64,000 nt of DNA, taken from the NCBI GenBank assembly GCA_021173225.1, contig JAJOLK010000006.1, positions 1 to 64,000 on the forward strand, in the 5' to 3' direction. The notes beneath the pieces are model-generated. The model was not told the origin of the DNA and searched no databases. It saw only the letters and a program-made list of their open reading frames with translations. This document shows positions 6,790 through 16,256 of this stretch, piece by piece (position 1 is the first letter of the stretch; each line of letters starts with the position of its first letter). The translations under genes and the position numbers were made by a program. This stretch comes from Phycisphaerales bacterium PN19_bin_20. Lineage in GTDB: Bacteria; Planctomycetota; Phycisphaerae; Phycisphaerales; UBA1924.

Positions 6790-9399
6790 ATGAGCAGTGC
6801 GCTCGTTGGGATAACAGGCCCGTCACACGCGGGTGCAGCCGCCGGAGGGCCTAGCGGGATGCATAAGGATTTTCTCGACAGACTCAACGCGATTGCTCGA
6901 TCTCCGCTGCTGCTAGTGGCCTCTGACTATGACGGGACTTTGGCGGAGATTGTCCTCGACCCCGCGGTTGCCTTGCCGAACGCGGACGCGCTCAAGGGCC
7001 TGCTGGCGATTGGTGAAGTGCCTTGGACGAGCACCGCGATTGTTTCAGGTCGATCGGCCGTCGATCTTGCCAGGTTTCTCGGTCCGTTTCGCCCTGATTA
7101 CACCGTCGGCTCGCACGGGGCGGAGTGGCAGGATGCCGGCGTGACACTCAACACCGACGAGCGGGATCGGCTGGTTCAAGTCACCTGCAAGATCGCCGCG
7201 GTCGTCAAGCGCTGGCCCGGGCTGAGGTATGAGCTCAAGCCCGCCGGTGTTGCGTTGCACGTCCGCGCGGCCGACCCCGCGGTGGCGACACAGGCGATCG
7301 AATCGGCGATGGAACTCTGCGGATCGATGCCGAGTGTCCACATCCGTCACGGCAGCCAAGTCGTCGAGTTTATGGTCGTCGCCGCGAACAAGGGTGACGC
7401 CGTCCGTCGTGCTCGGCACGCTTCCGGCGCGACGGGCGTGATCTTCATCGGCGATGACCTGACCGACGAGGATGTGTTCAAAGGTTTGATGGCCGAGGAC
7501 CTTGGGATCAAGGTTGGAGAGGGCGAGACCGCGGCGCGGCATCGTGTCAGCGGCGTTCCCGACGTGGCGGAGATCCTGCAGCTGGTCGCGTCAATCCGGG
7601 ATGATTGGGCAAAGTCGCGATGGCTGGTACGGCTCGACTCGTGCGCGGTGCTGTCCGATCAGCGGACGGCCGCGGTCGTCTCGCCAGGGGCGCGCATCTC
7701 GTGGCTGTGTCTGCCTCGATTGGACTCCGCCGCCTTGTTCGCTGAGCTTGTGGGCGATTCGACGGCGGGCATGTTTGAGATCGCCCCTGCCGAGGGCGGC
7801 GCGCCGAGTCGCTGCGGGTATGACGGTGATTCGTTCGTCCTCGTGACCGAGTGGCCGGGGCTGCGTGTGACGGACTATTTGGATGGCTCTGCCGGGAGAG
7901 CATTTCAGAAGGCGGGGAGGGCCGATCTGATCCGCGTGATCGAAGGCACGACACCCGCTCGCATCCGCTTTGCGCCACGGCTGGATTACGGCCGCATCGC
8001 GACGCAACTGCGAGCCCGAGAGGATGGGCTGGAAATCGAAGGATCCAACGATCCGGTCGTCCTTCGCTCCAGCGGCGTTACGTGGACTATTTCGAGCGAG
8101 GGCGTTCACCATACTGCCGAGGCGGTCATCCAGCCCGCGTTGGGAGCGGTGGTTCTCGAACTTCGATACGGCACCGCGAATCTCGCTGCGAATATCGAGG
8201 GCGAACCGGAGCGTCGCGACCAGAACCGACGGTTCTGGTCAGGCTGGGCGAGCTCTCTTAAGCTGCCGTCGAGATGCCCAGAGCTGGTCAAGCGCAGCGC
8301 CTTGGTGCTCAAGGCGCTTTGTTACGGGCCGACGGGCGTGATCGCCGCCGCCGCGACGACCAGTCTTCCCGAGCTGATCGGAGGTACTCGCAACTGGGAC
8401 TATCGATACTGCTGGCCGCGGGATGCGGCCAAGGCCGCGGCCTCGCTGGTTCGGTTGGGCAACACCGGGCACGCTATGAAGTTCCTCGACTGGATGCTCG
8501 AAGTCGTGGATGGCTGCGAGACTCCTGAGCGGCTCCACCCGATCTACACGCTCTCGGGCAGCCACTTGCCGCCAGAAGCCGAGCTGGGACACCTAAGCGG
8601 ATTCGGGCTGAGCCGACCCGTGCGGATTGGAAACGCGGCGGCGAACCAGGTGCAGCTCGATGTCTTCGGACCGATCGTACAACTGGTTGCGCTCCTGGCA
8701 GGGCGTGGTGCTCCGATAGCACCTGACCACTGGCGGCTGACGCGCGCCATGGTGCGAGCGGTTGCGGCCCGGTGGTCCGAGCCCGACCACGGCATTTGGG
8801 AGATGCGACTGGAACGACGGCATCACGTCCATTCCAAGGTCATGTGCTGGCACACCGTGGATCAGGCCCTTGTTGTAGAACAAGCGGTGTGTGGCACACA
8901 GAATGCTGACTGGATAGCACTTCGCGACACTATCCGAGAGGATGTCCTTGCTCACGGATGGAACTCGGCCGAGAGCGCATTCACCGGCGCCTATGGACAG
9001 TCTTATCCCGACGCGGCTGTGCTCAGCATTGGGCTTAGCGGGTTGCTGCACCCCAGTGATCCGCGATGGGCTTTGACCGTCGAGTTCATCGCCAAGCGAC
9101 TACGCGACGGGCCGACGGTGCGGCGCTATGACGTCGACGACGGTCTCGGTGGCGGCGAGGGCGGCATGCACATCTGTACGGGCTGGCTCATCGAGTCGTT
9201 CCTTACACTGGGACGCGTGGATGAGGCGGTTCAACTCTTCGACGACTTCGCTAGCCTGTTTCGAGGTCCCGGCATTCTCACCGAACAGTTTGACCCGCAG
9301 ACTGGACTCGCGGTCGGGAACCTCGCGCAGGCGTATTCCCACTTGGCCTTCATCGATGCGGCGGTCGCCCTTGATCGAGCCCGTTCGCAAACACCGTAG
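6790..9399 (+). CDS. Trehalose-phosphatase fused to a GH15 (glucoamylase/trehalase-like) domain
   Basis: HAD motif SDYDGTLAEI and GDDLTDEDVF (OtsB-like) at the N-terminus; then GH15 features SLPELIGGTRNWDYRYCWPRDAAKAAASLVRLGNTGHAMKFLDWML, GFGLSRPVRIGNAAANQVQLD, HGIWEMR, HSKVMCWHTVDQAL. ATG at 6790 preceded by AAGGAG. Confidence 0.88.
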   Translation: MSSALVGITGPSHAGAAAGGPSGMHKDFLDRLNAIARSPLLLVASDYDGTLAEIVLDPAVALPNADALKGLLAIGEVPWTSTAIVSGRSAVDLARFLGPFRPDYTVGSHGAEWQDAGVTLNTDERDRLVQVTCKIAAVVKRWPGLRYELKPAGVALHVRAADPAVATQAIESAMELCGSMPSVHIRHGSQVVEFMVVAANKGDAVRRARHASGATGVIFIGDDLTDEDVFKGLMAEDLGIKVGEGETAARHRVSGVPDVAEILQLVASIRDDWAKSRWLVRLDSCAVLSDQRTAAVVSPGARISWLCLPRLDSAALFAELVGDSTAGMFEIAPAEGGAPSRCGYDGDSFVLVTEWPGLRVTDYLDGSAGRAFQKAGRADLIRVIEGTTPARIRFAPRLDYGRIATQLRAREDGLEIEGSNDPVVLRSSGVTWTISSEGVHHTAEAVIQPALGAVVLELRYGTANLAANIEGEPERRDQNRRFWSGWASSLKLPSRCPELVKRSALVLKALCYGPTGVIAAAATTSLPELIGGTRNWDYRYCWPRDAAKAAASLVRLGNTGHAMKFLDWMLEVVDGCETPERLHPIYTLSGSHLPPEAELGHLSGFGLSRPVRIGNAAANQVQLDVFGPIVQLVALLAGRGAPIAPDHWRLTRAMVRAVAARWSEPDHGIWEMRLERRHHVHSKVMCWHTVDQALVVEQAVCGTQNADWIALRDTIREDVLAHGWNSAESAFTGAYGQSYPDAAVLSIGLSGLLHPSDPRWALTVEFIAKRLRDGPTVRRYDVDDGLGGGEGGMHICTGWLIESFLTLGRVDEAVQLFDDFASLFRGPGILTEQFDPQTGLAVGNLAQAYSHLAFIDAAVALDRARSQTP

Positions 9400-9408
9400 A
9401 AGGAAAAC

Positions 9409-11730
9409 ATGTCACAAAAACAGCACCCATTCTCGTCTAGGTCGCTCCGCTTCGGCGTGCTCATCGCCATGCTTTCCTGCATCGCCACTGGGCTGATCTT
9501 CTGGTTTCAGGTCAACGGCGAGCACAGGCAGGGTCTCGACGACTTGACCCGTCGGGCGCAGCTTCTTGGGCACCGCATCGCTCCAATGGCGCGACAGGCG
9601 CTCGAACGGGACGATACCAAGGTCGCCGAGGTTATCAGTGATCGGTTCGACGGGCACTCACGCTTGCTCGGGATGGCGCTTTACCGCGCGGACGGAACCA
9701 AGATCGCAAGCGGACAAGGACTCTCCGAGTCCGCTGAATCAGTTGAAGGGTCCGTGAAGCAGGGGCTCGCCAACAAGGCCGAATTTAGCGAACTGCGCCG
9801 TGACCGAAGCGGCAGCACGCACGTGCTCGTCCAGCCGATCGCCGACGAGAAAGGTGATCTGAAAGGGGCGGTCGTGGTGCTCCACGACGCGCTTTATCTT
9901 GAAGAGCGGATGACCCGTGGCATCCTCCGCGGCCTGCTCTGGTCACTAAGCATCGCGGCGGCCATGTTCTTCATCACTACCGGCATCGCGTGGACTTTCT
10001 TTGAACGACCTCTGCACCTACTTGCGGCGTGGATGCGGCGGCTGCGGTTCGGGAACACGCCCGAGTTGCCGCCGCGCGGCTTGCCCGTTGCCAAGCTAAC
10101 AGACGAAACCGTGCATCTGGCGGCGTCGTTCCGAGCCGCCCGCAGTAAAGAACGCGACGAGGCGCAGGAGATCGTTCGCTCTGACAAGGCCTGGACTCGA
10201 GATCGACTCCGCGCACACGCGATCGATGCGCTCGGCGGCGAGTCACTGGTTGTGGTCAGCAATCGCGAGCCGTACATGCACCAGCTTCGGGATGGCAAGC
10301 CAACACTGGTGCGTCCCGCCAGTGGCCTGGTGACCGGCTTGGACCCGGTACTTCGTGCGACCGGCGGGCTCTGGGTGGCTCACGGCGCGGGCGATGCCGA
10401 TCGGCAGACCGCCGACGCTTCGGGTTGCATCCCGGTCCCGCCCGAGGATGCTCGCTACACACTCAAGCGCGTCTGGATCACCAAGGAAGAAGAGCAGGGT
10501 TACTATTACGGCTTCTCGAACGAAGGACTGTGGCCGCTCTGCCACCTCACGCACGAGCGGCCCACCTTCCGGACCGGTGACTGGGAGAAATATGTTCGAG
10601 CCAACCAGCGGTTCGCCGATGCCGTTCTCGAGGAGATCGGGAGCGAGAAGGCCGTTATCATGGTCCAGGACTACCAGCTTGCTCTCGTTCCCGGCATGCT
10701 CAAGGCCAAGCGGCCCGACCTGCGCGTGGGCCTCTTCTGGCACATCCCGTGGCCTAACGCCGAAGCCTTCCGCATCTGCCCTTACCGCGTGGAACTCCTG
10801 CAGGGCATGCTCGGCGCTGACCTCCTTGGCTTCCACCTCCAGCAGCACTGTAATAATTTCCTCGAGACTGTCGACCGCATGGTCGAGGCCAAGCTCAACT
10901 GGGACCACTTCTCAGCGGAACGTAAGGGGCACACGTGCCTCGTTCGTCCATTCCCCATCAGCGTGCAACCTTGGTCCGAGCGCGGCGTCGCTGCGCCGGC
11001 CGATCTCGAGTCACAGATCGCGCTGCTCCGCCAGCAGCATCAGCTCAACGGCTGCATGGTCGGTGTCGGCGTTGATCGAATCGACTACACCAAAGGCATC
11101 GCCGAGCGTTTCCGCGCGATCGAGCGGCTCTTCGAGAAGCATCCTGAGCTCAAGGGCAAGTTCACGTTCGTTCAGCTCGGCGCCCCCAGCCGCGTTCACA
11201 TTCCTCGGTACCGCGACCTCGTCACAGACCTCGAGCAGTTGGCCGACTCGATCAATTGGAAGCTTCAAGCAGACGGGTGGAAGCCGATCCACTTCCTGGT
11301 GGATCACCACGAAGGACCGGCGGTCTACGCCTTTCTCAAGATGGCCTCAGTCTGTATCGTCAGCTCGCTTCACGATGGAATGAACCTGGTCGCCAAGGAG
11401 TTCGTCGCGGCCAAGTCTGAGGCGGCGAACGAGGGCGTAGACGCCCACGGCATTCCCGAGGGCGTACTGGTCCTCTCGGAGTTCGCCGGCGCGGCCCGCG
11501 ATCTACCCGAGGCGCTCATCATCAACCCCTACGACACTGAAGAGTTCGCGGCAGCGATCCATCAAGCCATCACGATGGAGGCCAAGGAACGCGTCCAACG
11601 TATGACGCGAATGCGCCTGCGTATCGAGGAGTTCAATATTTACCGATGGGCAGCGGACTTCCTTACGTCGCTCACGCAGTCCAAGGGACCAGTGGAAGAG
11701 GTGAAGACCAGCGCCACCGCTGCACCGTAA
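9409..11730 (+). CDS. otsA: Trehalose-6-phosphate synthase (GT20) with an N-terminal two-TM sensor-like region
   Basis: SLVVVSNREPYMHQ, MVQDYQLALVPGMLKAKRPDLRVGLFWHIPWPNAEAFRI, VGVDRIDYTKGIAERFRAIERLFE, SSLHDGMNLVAKEFVA. The N-terminal ~245 aa has two hydrophobic segments (LRFGVLIAMLSCIATGLIFWF; LLWSLSIAAAMFFITTGIAWTFF). Confidence 0.9.
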   Translation: MSQKQHPFSSRSLRFGVLIAMLSCIATGLIFWFQVNGEHRQGLDDLTRRAQLLGHRIAPMARQALERDDTKVAEVISDRFDGHSRLLGMALYRADGTKIASGQGLSESAESVEGSVKQGLANKAEFSELRRDRSGSTHVLVQPIADEKGDLKGAVVVLHDALYLEERMTRGILRGLLWSLSIAAAMFFITTGIAWTFFERPLHLLAAWMRRLRFGNTPELPPRGLPVAKLTDETVHLAASFRAARSKERDEAQEIVRSDKAWTRDRLRAHAIDALGGESLVVVSNREPYMHQLRDGKPTLVRPASGLVTGLDPVLRATGGLWVAHGAGDADRQTADASGCIPVPPEDARYTLKRVWITKEEEQGYYYGFSNEGLWPLCHLTHERPTFRTGDWEKYVRANQRFADAVLEEIGSEKAVIMVQDYQLALVPGMLKAKRPDLRVGLFWHIPWPNAEAFRICPYRVELLQGMLGADLLGFHLQQHCNNFLETVDRMVEAKLNWDHFSAERKGHTCLVRPFPISVQPWSERGVAAPADLESQIALLRQQHQLNGCMVGVGVDRIDYTKGIAERFRAIERLFEKHPELKGKFTFVQLGAPSRVHIPRYRDLVTDLEQLADSINWKLQADGWKPIHFLVDHHEGPAVYAFLKMASVCIVSSLHDGMNLVAKEFVAAKSEAANEGVDAHGIPEGVLVLSEFAGAARDLPEALIINPYDTEEFAAAIHQAITMEAKERVQRMTRMRLRIEEFNIYRWAADFLTSLTQSKGPVEEVKTSATAAP

Positions 11731-12202
11731 CTCGTCCTAATGAAGCGATTCGCGCCGAGGCGACACCCGCCCACGCCTATCGAGGCATGGTAAAGTTCGT
11801 ACAGACATCGAGGCAAAGGACAACGTCAGCGGCGCTCCGCGGCCCCAAGCGTTCCGAGACGGCCGGACGCGCGTCCGTAAGCTCTGCTCACTGCAACGCC
11901 CCGATGATCGCAAGCAGGCCTGAGATGCAAGCCGGTCTATGCGCGCTTCGCCGATGACCTCCGACCCTCGAAGCGACTTGGGCGGCGCGAAATCGTTCGT
12001 TTCCCGGCCGTCCCACCTTTCAACCGTCCCGTTGAAGACCGAGTGCGCACCGTCGACGACCTTATTCCACCCTTCGACCGAGGGCACCGCGAGGTCAACG
12101 CGGGCGGTCAGAGCGCCGCATGCTCCGAAACGAGAGCAAGCGTGCATGCTCGATAACGGCTACAAGCTTAAAGATGGACCTGATCAAAGCGATGTTCGTG
12201 TT

Positions 12203-12238
12203 CTGATAGCAGATAAAGCGTCCTTCATCTGCTATTAG
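12203..12238. repeat. Stem-loop inverted repeat upstream of the DUF3494 gene
   Basis: CTGATAGCAGAT (12203-12214) / ATCTGCTATTAG (12227-12238), 11 of 12 pairs; the loop AAAGCGTCCTTC can pair further. Confidence 0.75.
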
Positions 12239-12371
12239 TAACGCACTTAGGGCAACCGCTGCCGATCGCGATCAGGCAAATTCGCCGCGTTTGAGCGACT
12301 GCCGTCCGCAGTTGTGCGTGTCAGGGCAGATAGTCGGTAACTTGTATAGGAGAGAGTCAGAAGAGACGTTT

Positions 12372-13118
12372 ATGAAGTGCAATACCCGTGCCGTTCTTCT
12401 ATCAGCCTTTGCCGCGGCGTTGAGCTGCCAATCACAGGCAGCCATTCTCGGCAGCGCCCAAAGCTTTGCGGTGCTGGGAGGCTCAACTGTCACGAACACC
12501 GGGCCGACGATCAGCAACGGTAGTCTGGGCGTCTGGCCTGGTGCTGCGGTCACCGGATTCCCGCCGGGAGTTGTCAATGGGACGATCCACTCCGGTGATG
12601 CTGTCGCGCAGCAGGCGCAACGTGACGCGGTCACGGCGTACAACATGCTCGCTGGCCTGGTTCCGACACAGAACCTGACCGGCACCAACCTCGGAGGTTT
12701 GACACTCACACCCGGCGTTTATTTCTTCTCATCCTCAGCGTTCCTTACGGGAACTTTGACCCTCGATGCGATGGGCGATCCGGGTGCCCGCTTTGTGTTC
12801 CAGACCGGCAGCACCCTCATCACCGCCACCAATGCGTCCGTCGTGATGATCAACGGAGCGAATGCATGCGATGTCTACTGGCAGGTGGGCAGTGCGGCCA
12901 CGCTTGGCACCAACACCTCGTTCCAAGGGAACATTCTGGCAATGACGAGCATCACGCTGAACACTGGTGCCTCCATCGTTGAGGGCCGCGCACTCGCTCA
13001 AAGCGGCGCGGTCACCATGGACTCAAATGTCATCACGGCGGCCTGCATTCCAACACCGGGTGCCTCGTTGCTGATCGGCGTCGCGGTAATTGGATTAGCC
13101 TGCCGCAGACGTCGTTGA
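12372..13118 (+). CDS. Ice-binding-like (DUF3494) secreted protein with a C-terminal sorting-type tail
   Basis: Signal peptide MKCNTRAVLLSAFAAALSCQSQA; AQSFAVLGGSTVTNTGPTISNGSLGVWPGAAVTGFPPG...TLTPGVYFFSSSAFLTGTLTLDAMGDPGARFVFQTGSTLITATNASVVMINGANACDVYWQVGSAATLGTNTSFQGNILA; tail PTPGASLLIGVAVIGLACRRRR. Confidence 0.85.
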   Translation: MKCNTRAVLLSAFAAALSCQSQAAILGSAQSFAVLGGSTVTNTGPTISNGSLGVWPGAAVTGFPPGVVNGTIHSGDAVAQQAQRDAVTAYNMLAGLVPTQNLTGTNLGGLTLTPGVYFFSSSAFLTGTLTLDAMGDPGARFVFQTGSTLITATNASVVMINGANACDVYWQVGSAATLGTNTSFQGNILAMTSITLNTGASIVEGRALAQSGAVTMDSNVITAACIPTPGASLLIGVAVIGLACRRRR

Positions 13119-13465
13119 GTCGCAGTGTGTGTCAGGGACGGGACATAGCGCGTTCATCGCCAGCGCCGAGCTCCGTGTGCCTCGATGATCGTGGTTGCAG
13201 AGGCCGTCTTGATCGCATTGCGATTTGCGTCCTCTCATACATGTCGGTTTCGCATCGGCGGCCATAGGTTCGTGTCCGCTGGCGGACTACTCTCTGCTTG
13301 TTTCAGGCCGTCCACAGTTTTCGCTAAGTCCGAAGCCTTGTCGCACGATTATTGGCTTAAGCCCGCAACCCCAATCGGGCCAAGTCGCAGAGTCACGCAC
13401 CAATCGCACGCCATCGTTCACACGGACCCACTTCGCCGCCAAGCCGTGCGTCGGTCAGAGTGTGC

Positions 13466-14155
13466 TCACACCTTCGCCCCGAAGATCGCTCCGACGCCCG
13501 CCGTCAGGCCCATGGCTAGAGCGCCCCAGAAGGTGACCCGGGCGGTGGCTTTGAGCACTGGTGAGCCGCCGGCGCGGGCCGCGATCGCGCCAAGCGCCGC
13601 CAAGAACACCAGCGAAGCGCCGCTCACGCCCCACACAAGATACCCCTGGGGCAAAGTGAGCACCAGCAAGAGCGGCAGTGCGGCACCGACAGTGAACGTC
13701 GCCGCCGAGGCAAACGCCGCTTGTACCGGTCGGGCCGCGAGCTCTTCGGTGATGCCCAGTTCGTCGCGCGCGTGCGCGGTCAGGGCGTCCTTAGCCATCA
13801 GCTGCGAGGCGACCTCGCCCGCGAGCTTTTCGTCTAGGCCGCGCGTGACGTAGATCGCCGCCAGCTCAGCGTGCTCGCTCTCGGGCTGCGTAGCGAGTTC
13901 ACTTCGTTCGCGGGCCAAATCGGCAGACTCGGTATCGGCCTGCGAACTCACTGACACGTACTCGCCTGCGGCCATCGACATCGCGCCGGCCACAAGACCG
14001 GCAAGCCCAGCAACCAGGATGCCGCTGCGCGCCGTGTCGGCCGCGGCGACGCCGACAATAAGGCTCGCGGTCGAGACAATACCGTCGTTGGCTCCCAGCA
14101 CCGCGGCTCGGAGCCAGCCGATGCGATGAGAACGGTGAGATTCGGTGTGACGCAC
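13466..14155 (-). CDS. VIT1/CCC1 family transporter
   Basis: WLRAAVLGANDGIVSTASLIVGVAAA...LVAGAMSMAAGEYVSVSSQ, multiple hydrophobic segments. Confidence 0.9.
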   Translation of the reverse strand: MRHTESHRSHRIGWLRAAVLGANDGIVSTASLIVGVAAADTARSGILVAGLAGLVAGAMSMAAGEYVSVSSQADTESADLARERSELATQPESEHAELAAIYVTRGLDEKLAGEVASQLMAKDALTAHARDELGITEELAARPVQAAFASAATFTVGAALPLLLVLTLPQGYLVWGVSGASLVFLAALGAIAARAGGSPVLKATARVTFWGALAMGLTAGVGAIFGAKV

Positions 14156-14340
14156 GGGCGGGCCCCTCTCAGTCTACTTTGGAGCCGGAACACTCTGTGA
14201 GCGTAGGGGCCGCGTGAATAGCCTGCGTTCACCGCGAACCGCACGCGGTTGTGGTATCGTCGCGCCGGGCGTGGCCTATTTGACGCGCGGGTGCGGCGAA
14301 GGCGGGGCACTCGGCGTCAGTGACGGCGCCGGGTTGTTAG

Positions 14341-14823
14341 GTGTCGGCCGTACGTAGAGCGGAGGCTCAGGTGACCGGAAAACGTAATGTACTCAAGGTG
14401 CTGTTCTTGTGTACGGGTAACTCATGCCGGAGCCAGATGGCCGAGGGTTGGGCCCGCGCACTGAAGGCCGGTGAGATCACGGCGTACTCGGCCGGGACCG
14501 ATCCGCAAGGGCTGAACGCGTTGGCGGTGCGGGCCATGCGTGAGGTGGGGGTCGACATCTCGGGGCACACGTCCAAGCGGCCAGCGGACCTTGAGGTGAC
14601 GTTCGATGTTGTCGTGACCGTCTGCGACGCCGCGCACGAGTCGTGCCCTGTGCTGCCGGGCGCACGCGTGATGCACGTTGGGTTTGACGACCCGCCGCGT
14701 TTGGCACGCGGATCCGCCAGCGATGAGGAGGCGATGCCACATTACCGGCGTGTGCGCGACGAGATCAAAGCGTTCGTACTTTCGCTGCCCGGTTCACTGA
14801 GCGCGGCGGGCCAGCCAAGGTGA
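14341..14823 (+). CDS. arsC: Arsenate reductase, low-MW protein tyrosine phosphatase type
   Basis: VLFLCTGNSCRSQMAEGWARAL...YSAGTDPQGLNALAVRAMREVGVDISGHTSK...VVVTVCDAAHESCP. Confidence 0.85.
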   Translation: MSAVRRAEAQVTGKRNVLKVLFLCTGNSCRSQMAEGWARALKAGEITAYSAGTDPQGLNALAVRAMREVGVDISGHTSKRPADLEVTFDVVVTVCDAAHESCPVLPGARVMHVGFDDPPRLARGSASDEEAMPHYRRVRDEIKAFVLSLPGSLSAAGQPR

Positions 14824-14995
14824 GTCGCGACTACCCGAGTTTAAAGAGCATTAGTCGCAATCGCTAGCGGCGCTGGTCTTCTGACCCGCGCAGGGCGTGC
14901 TCTGCCCAGGGGCGTGTCTGTTCCATGGCTCCCGGCGAGCATCGTCCTGCCCGCCACACGGCCTGCCCGCCCTGCGCACCTATGCTCGGCCCGGC

Positions 14996-16057
14996 ATGAC
15001 CCCTTCGACCCCAACATCATCGCCCTCGGCTCCCTCGACCTTCACCACGCCCACGACCAGCACGACCAAGGAGACGGCCTTGCCCAAGTCGATCAAGCGC
15101 GTCCTCGTCACCGGCGGCGCGGGGTTTCTCGGCTCGCACCTCTGTGAGCGGCTGGTCATGGCCGGGCAAGACGTGATCTGCCTGGACAACTTCTTTACCA
15201 GCCAAAAGAGCAACGTGGCCCACCTGCTGGCCCGGCCAAACTTCGAGCTCATCCGCCACGACATCACGCGCGACATCTGGCTGGAGGTGGACGAGGTCTA
15301 CAACCTCGCGTGCCCGGCCGCCCCGGGGCACTACCAGTACAACCCGATCAAGACGATGAAGACCAGCGTGCTGGGCGCGATCCATGTGCTCGGCATGGCC
15401 AAGCGCTGCCGAGCCAAGGTGCTACAGGCCAGCACCAGTGAGGTCTACGGCGACCCTGAGATCCACCCGCAACCAGAGAGCTACGTCGGGCACGTCAACC
15501 CCATCGGCCCGCGCGCGTGCTATGACGAGGGTAAGCGCGCCGCCGAGACGCTGTTCTTTGACTACCACCGCCACAACAAAGTCAACATCCGCGTGGTGCG
15601 GATCTTCAACACCTACGGCCCGCGGATGCACCCCTTCGACGGTCGCGTGGTCTCAAACTTCATCCGCCAGGCCCTGCGCGGAGAGGACATCACGCTCTTT
15701 GGTGACGGCTCGGCGACTCGCAGCTTCTGCTACGTTGACGATCTCATCGAGGCGATGGTCCGCATGATGAACGGCCCCGACTCGTTCATCGGCCCGGTCA
15801 ACATCGGCAACCCGGCTGAGTTCACGATGCGCCAGCTTGCTGAGCTGGTGCTGGAGCTGACGGGCGGCAACAGCAAGATCGTGGTCAAGCCCCCGGTGCC
15901 GGACGATCCGCGGAAGCGGCAGCCGGACATTCGGCTTGCGCGTGAGAAGCTGGGCTGGGAGCCGAAGGTCGGCTTGCGTCAGGGCCTTGAGCGGACCATC
16001 GCGTATTTCAAGAGCATCGATATGGAGAGCTTCAGGGCGCCGACGCCGAACTACTGA
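14996..16057 (+). CDS. UDP-glucuronate decarboxylase-type NAD-dependent epimerase
   Basis: [71 protein letters not shown]. The longer ORF N-terminus (14897) was trimmed to the internal ATG. Confidence 0.88.
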   Translation: MTPSTPTSSPSAPSTFTTPTTSTTKETALPKSIKRVLVTGGAGFLGSHLCERLVMAGQDVICLDNFFTSQKSNVAHLLARPNFELIRHDITRDIWLEVDEVYNLACPAAPGHYQYNPIKTMKTSVLGAIHVLGMAKRCRAKVLQASTSEVYGDPEIHPQPESYVGHVNPIGPRACYDEGKRAAETLFFDYHRHNKVNIRVVRIFNTYGPRMHPFDGRVVSNFIRQALRGEDITLFGDGSATRSFCYVDDLIEAMVRMMNGPDSFIGPVNIGNPAEFTMRQLAELVLELTGGNSKIVVKPPVPDDPRKRQPDIRLAREKLGWEPKVGLRQGLERTIAYFKSIDMESFRAPTPNY

Positions 16058-16232
16058 GGCGTCACTCCGGCTGCGGTCGGGGGCGGCTGGTGGTAGCTCA
16101 GGCGGTGGGGGGCGCAGTGTCTGAAAGTCGGGAGCGACGGGGACTCCAGCGGGCGGCCTGTGGTGGCTGCCGGAAGATCTCTCAAGGCGCGGGGGTTCGA
16201 GCGTCGATCTGCCCAGTATCGATCGAGGGCGA

Positions 16233-16248
16233 GCCTCGATATCGAGGC
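16233..16248. promoter_or_regulatory. Perfect 16-bp palindrome just upstream of the GH20-anmK pair
   Basis: GCCTCGAT|ATCGAGGC, ending 9 nt before the GH20 ATG at 16257. Confidence 0.5.
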
Positions 16249-16256
16249 GGAACCTC

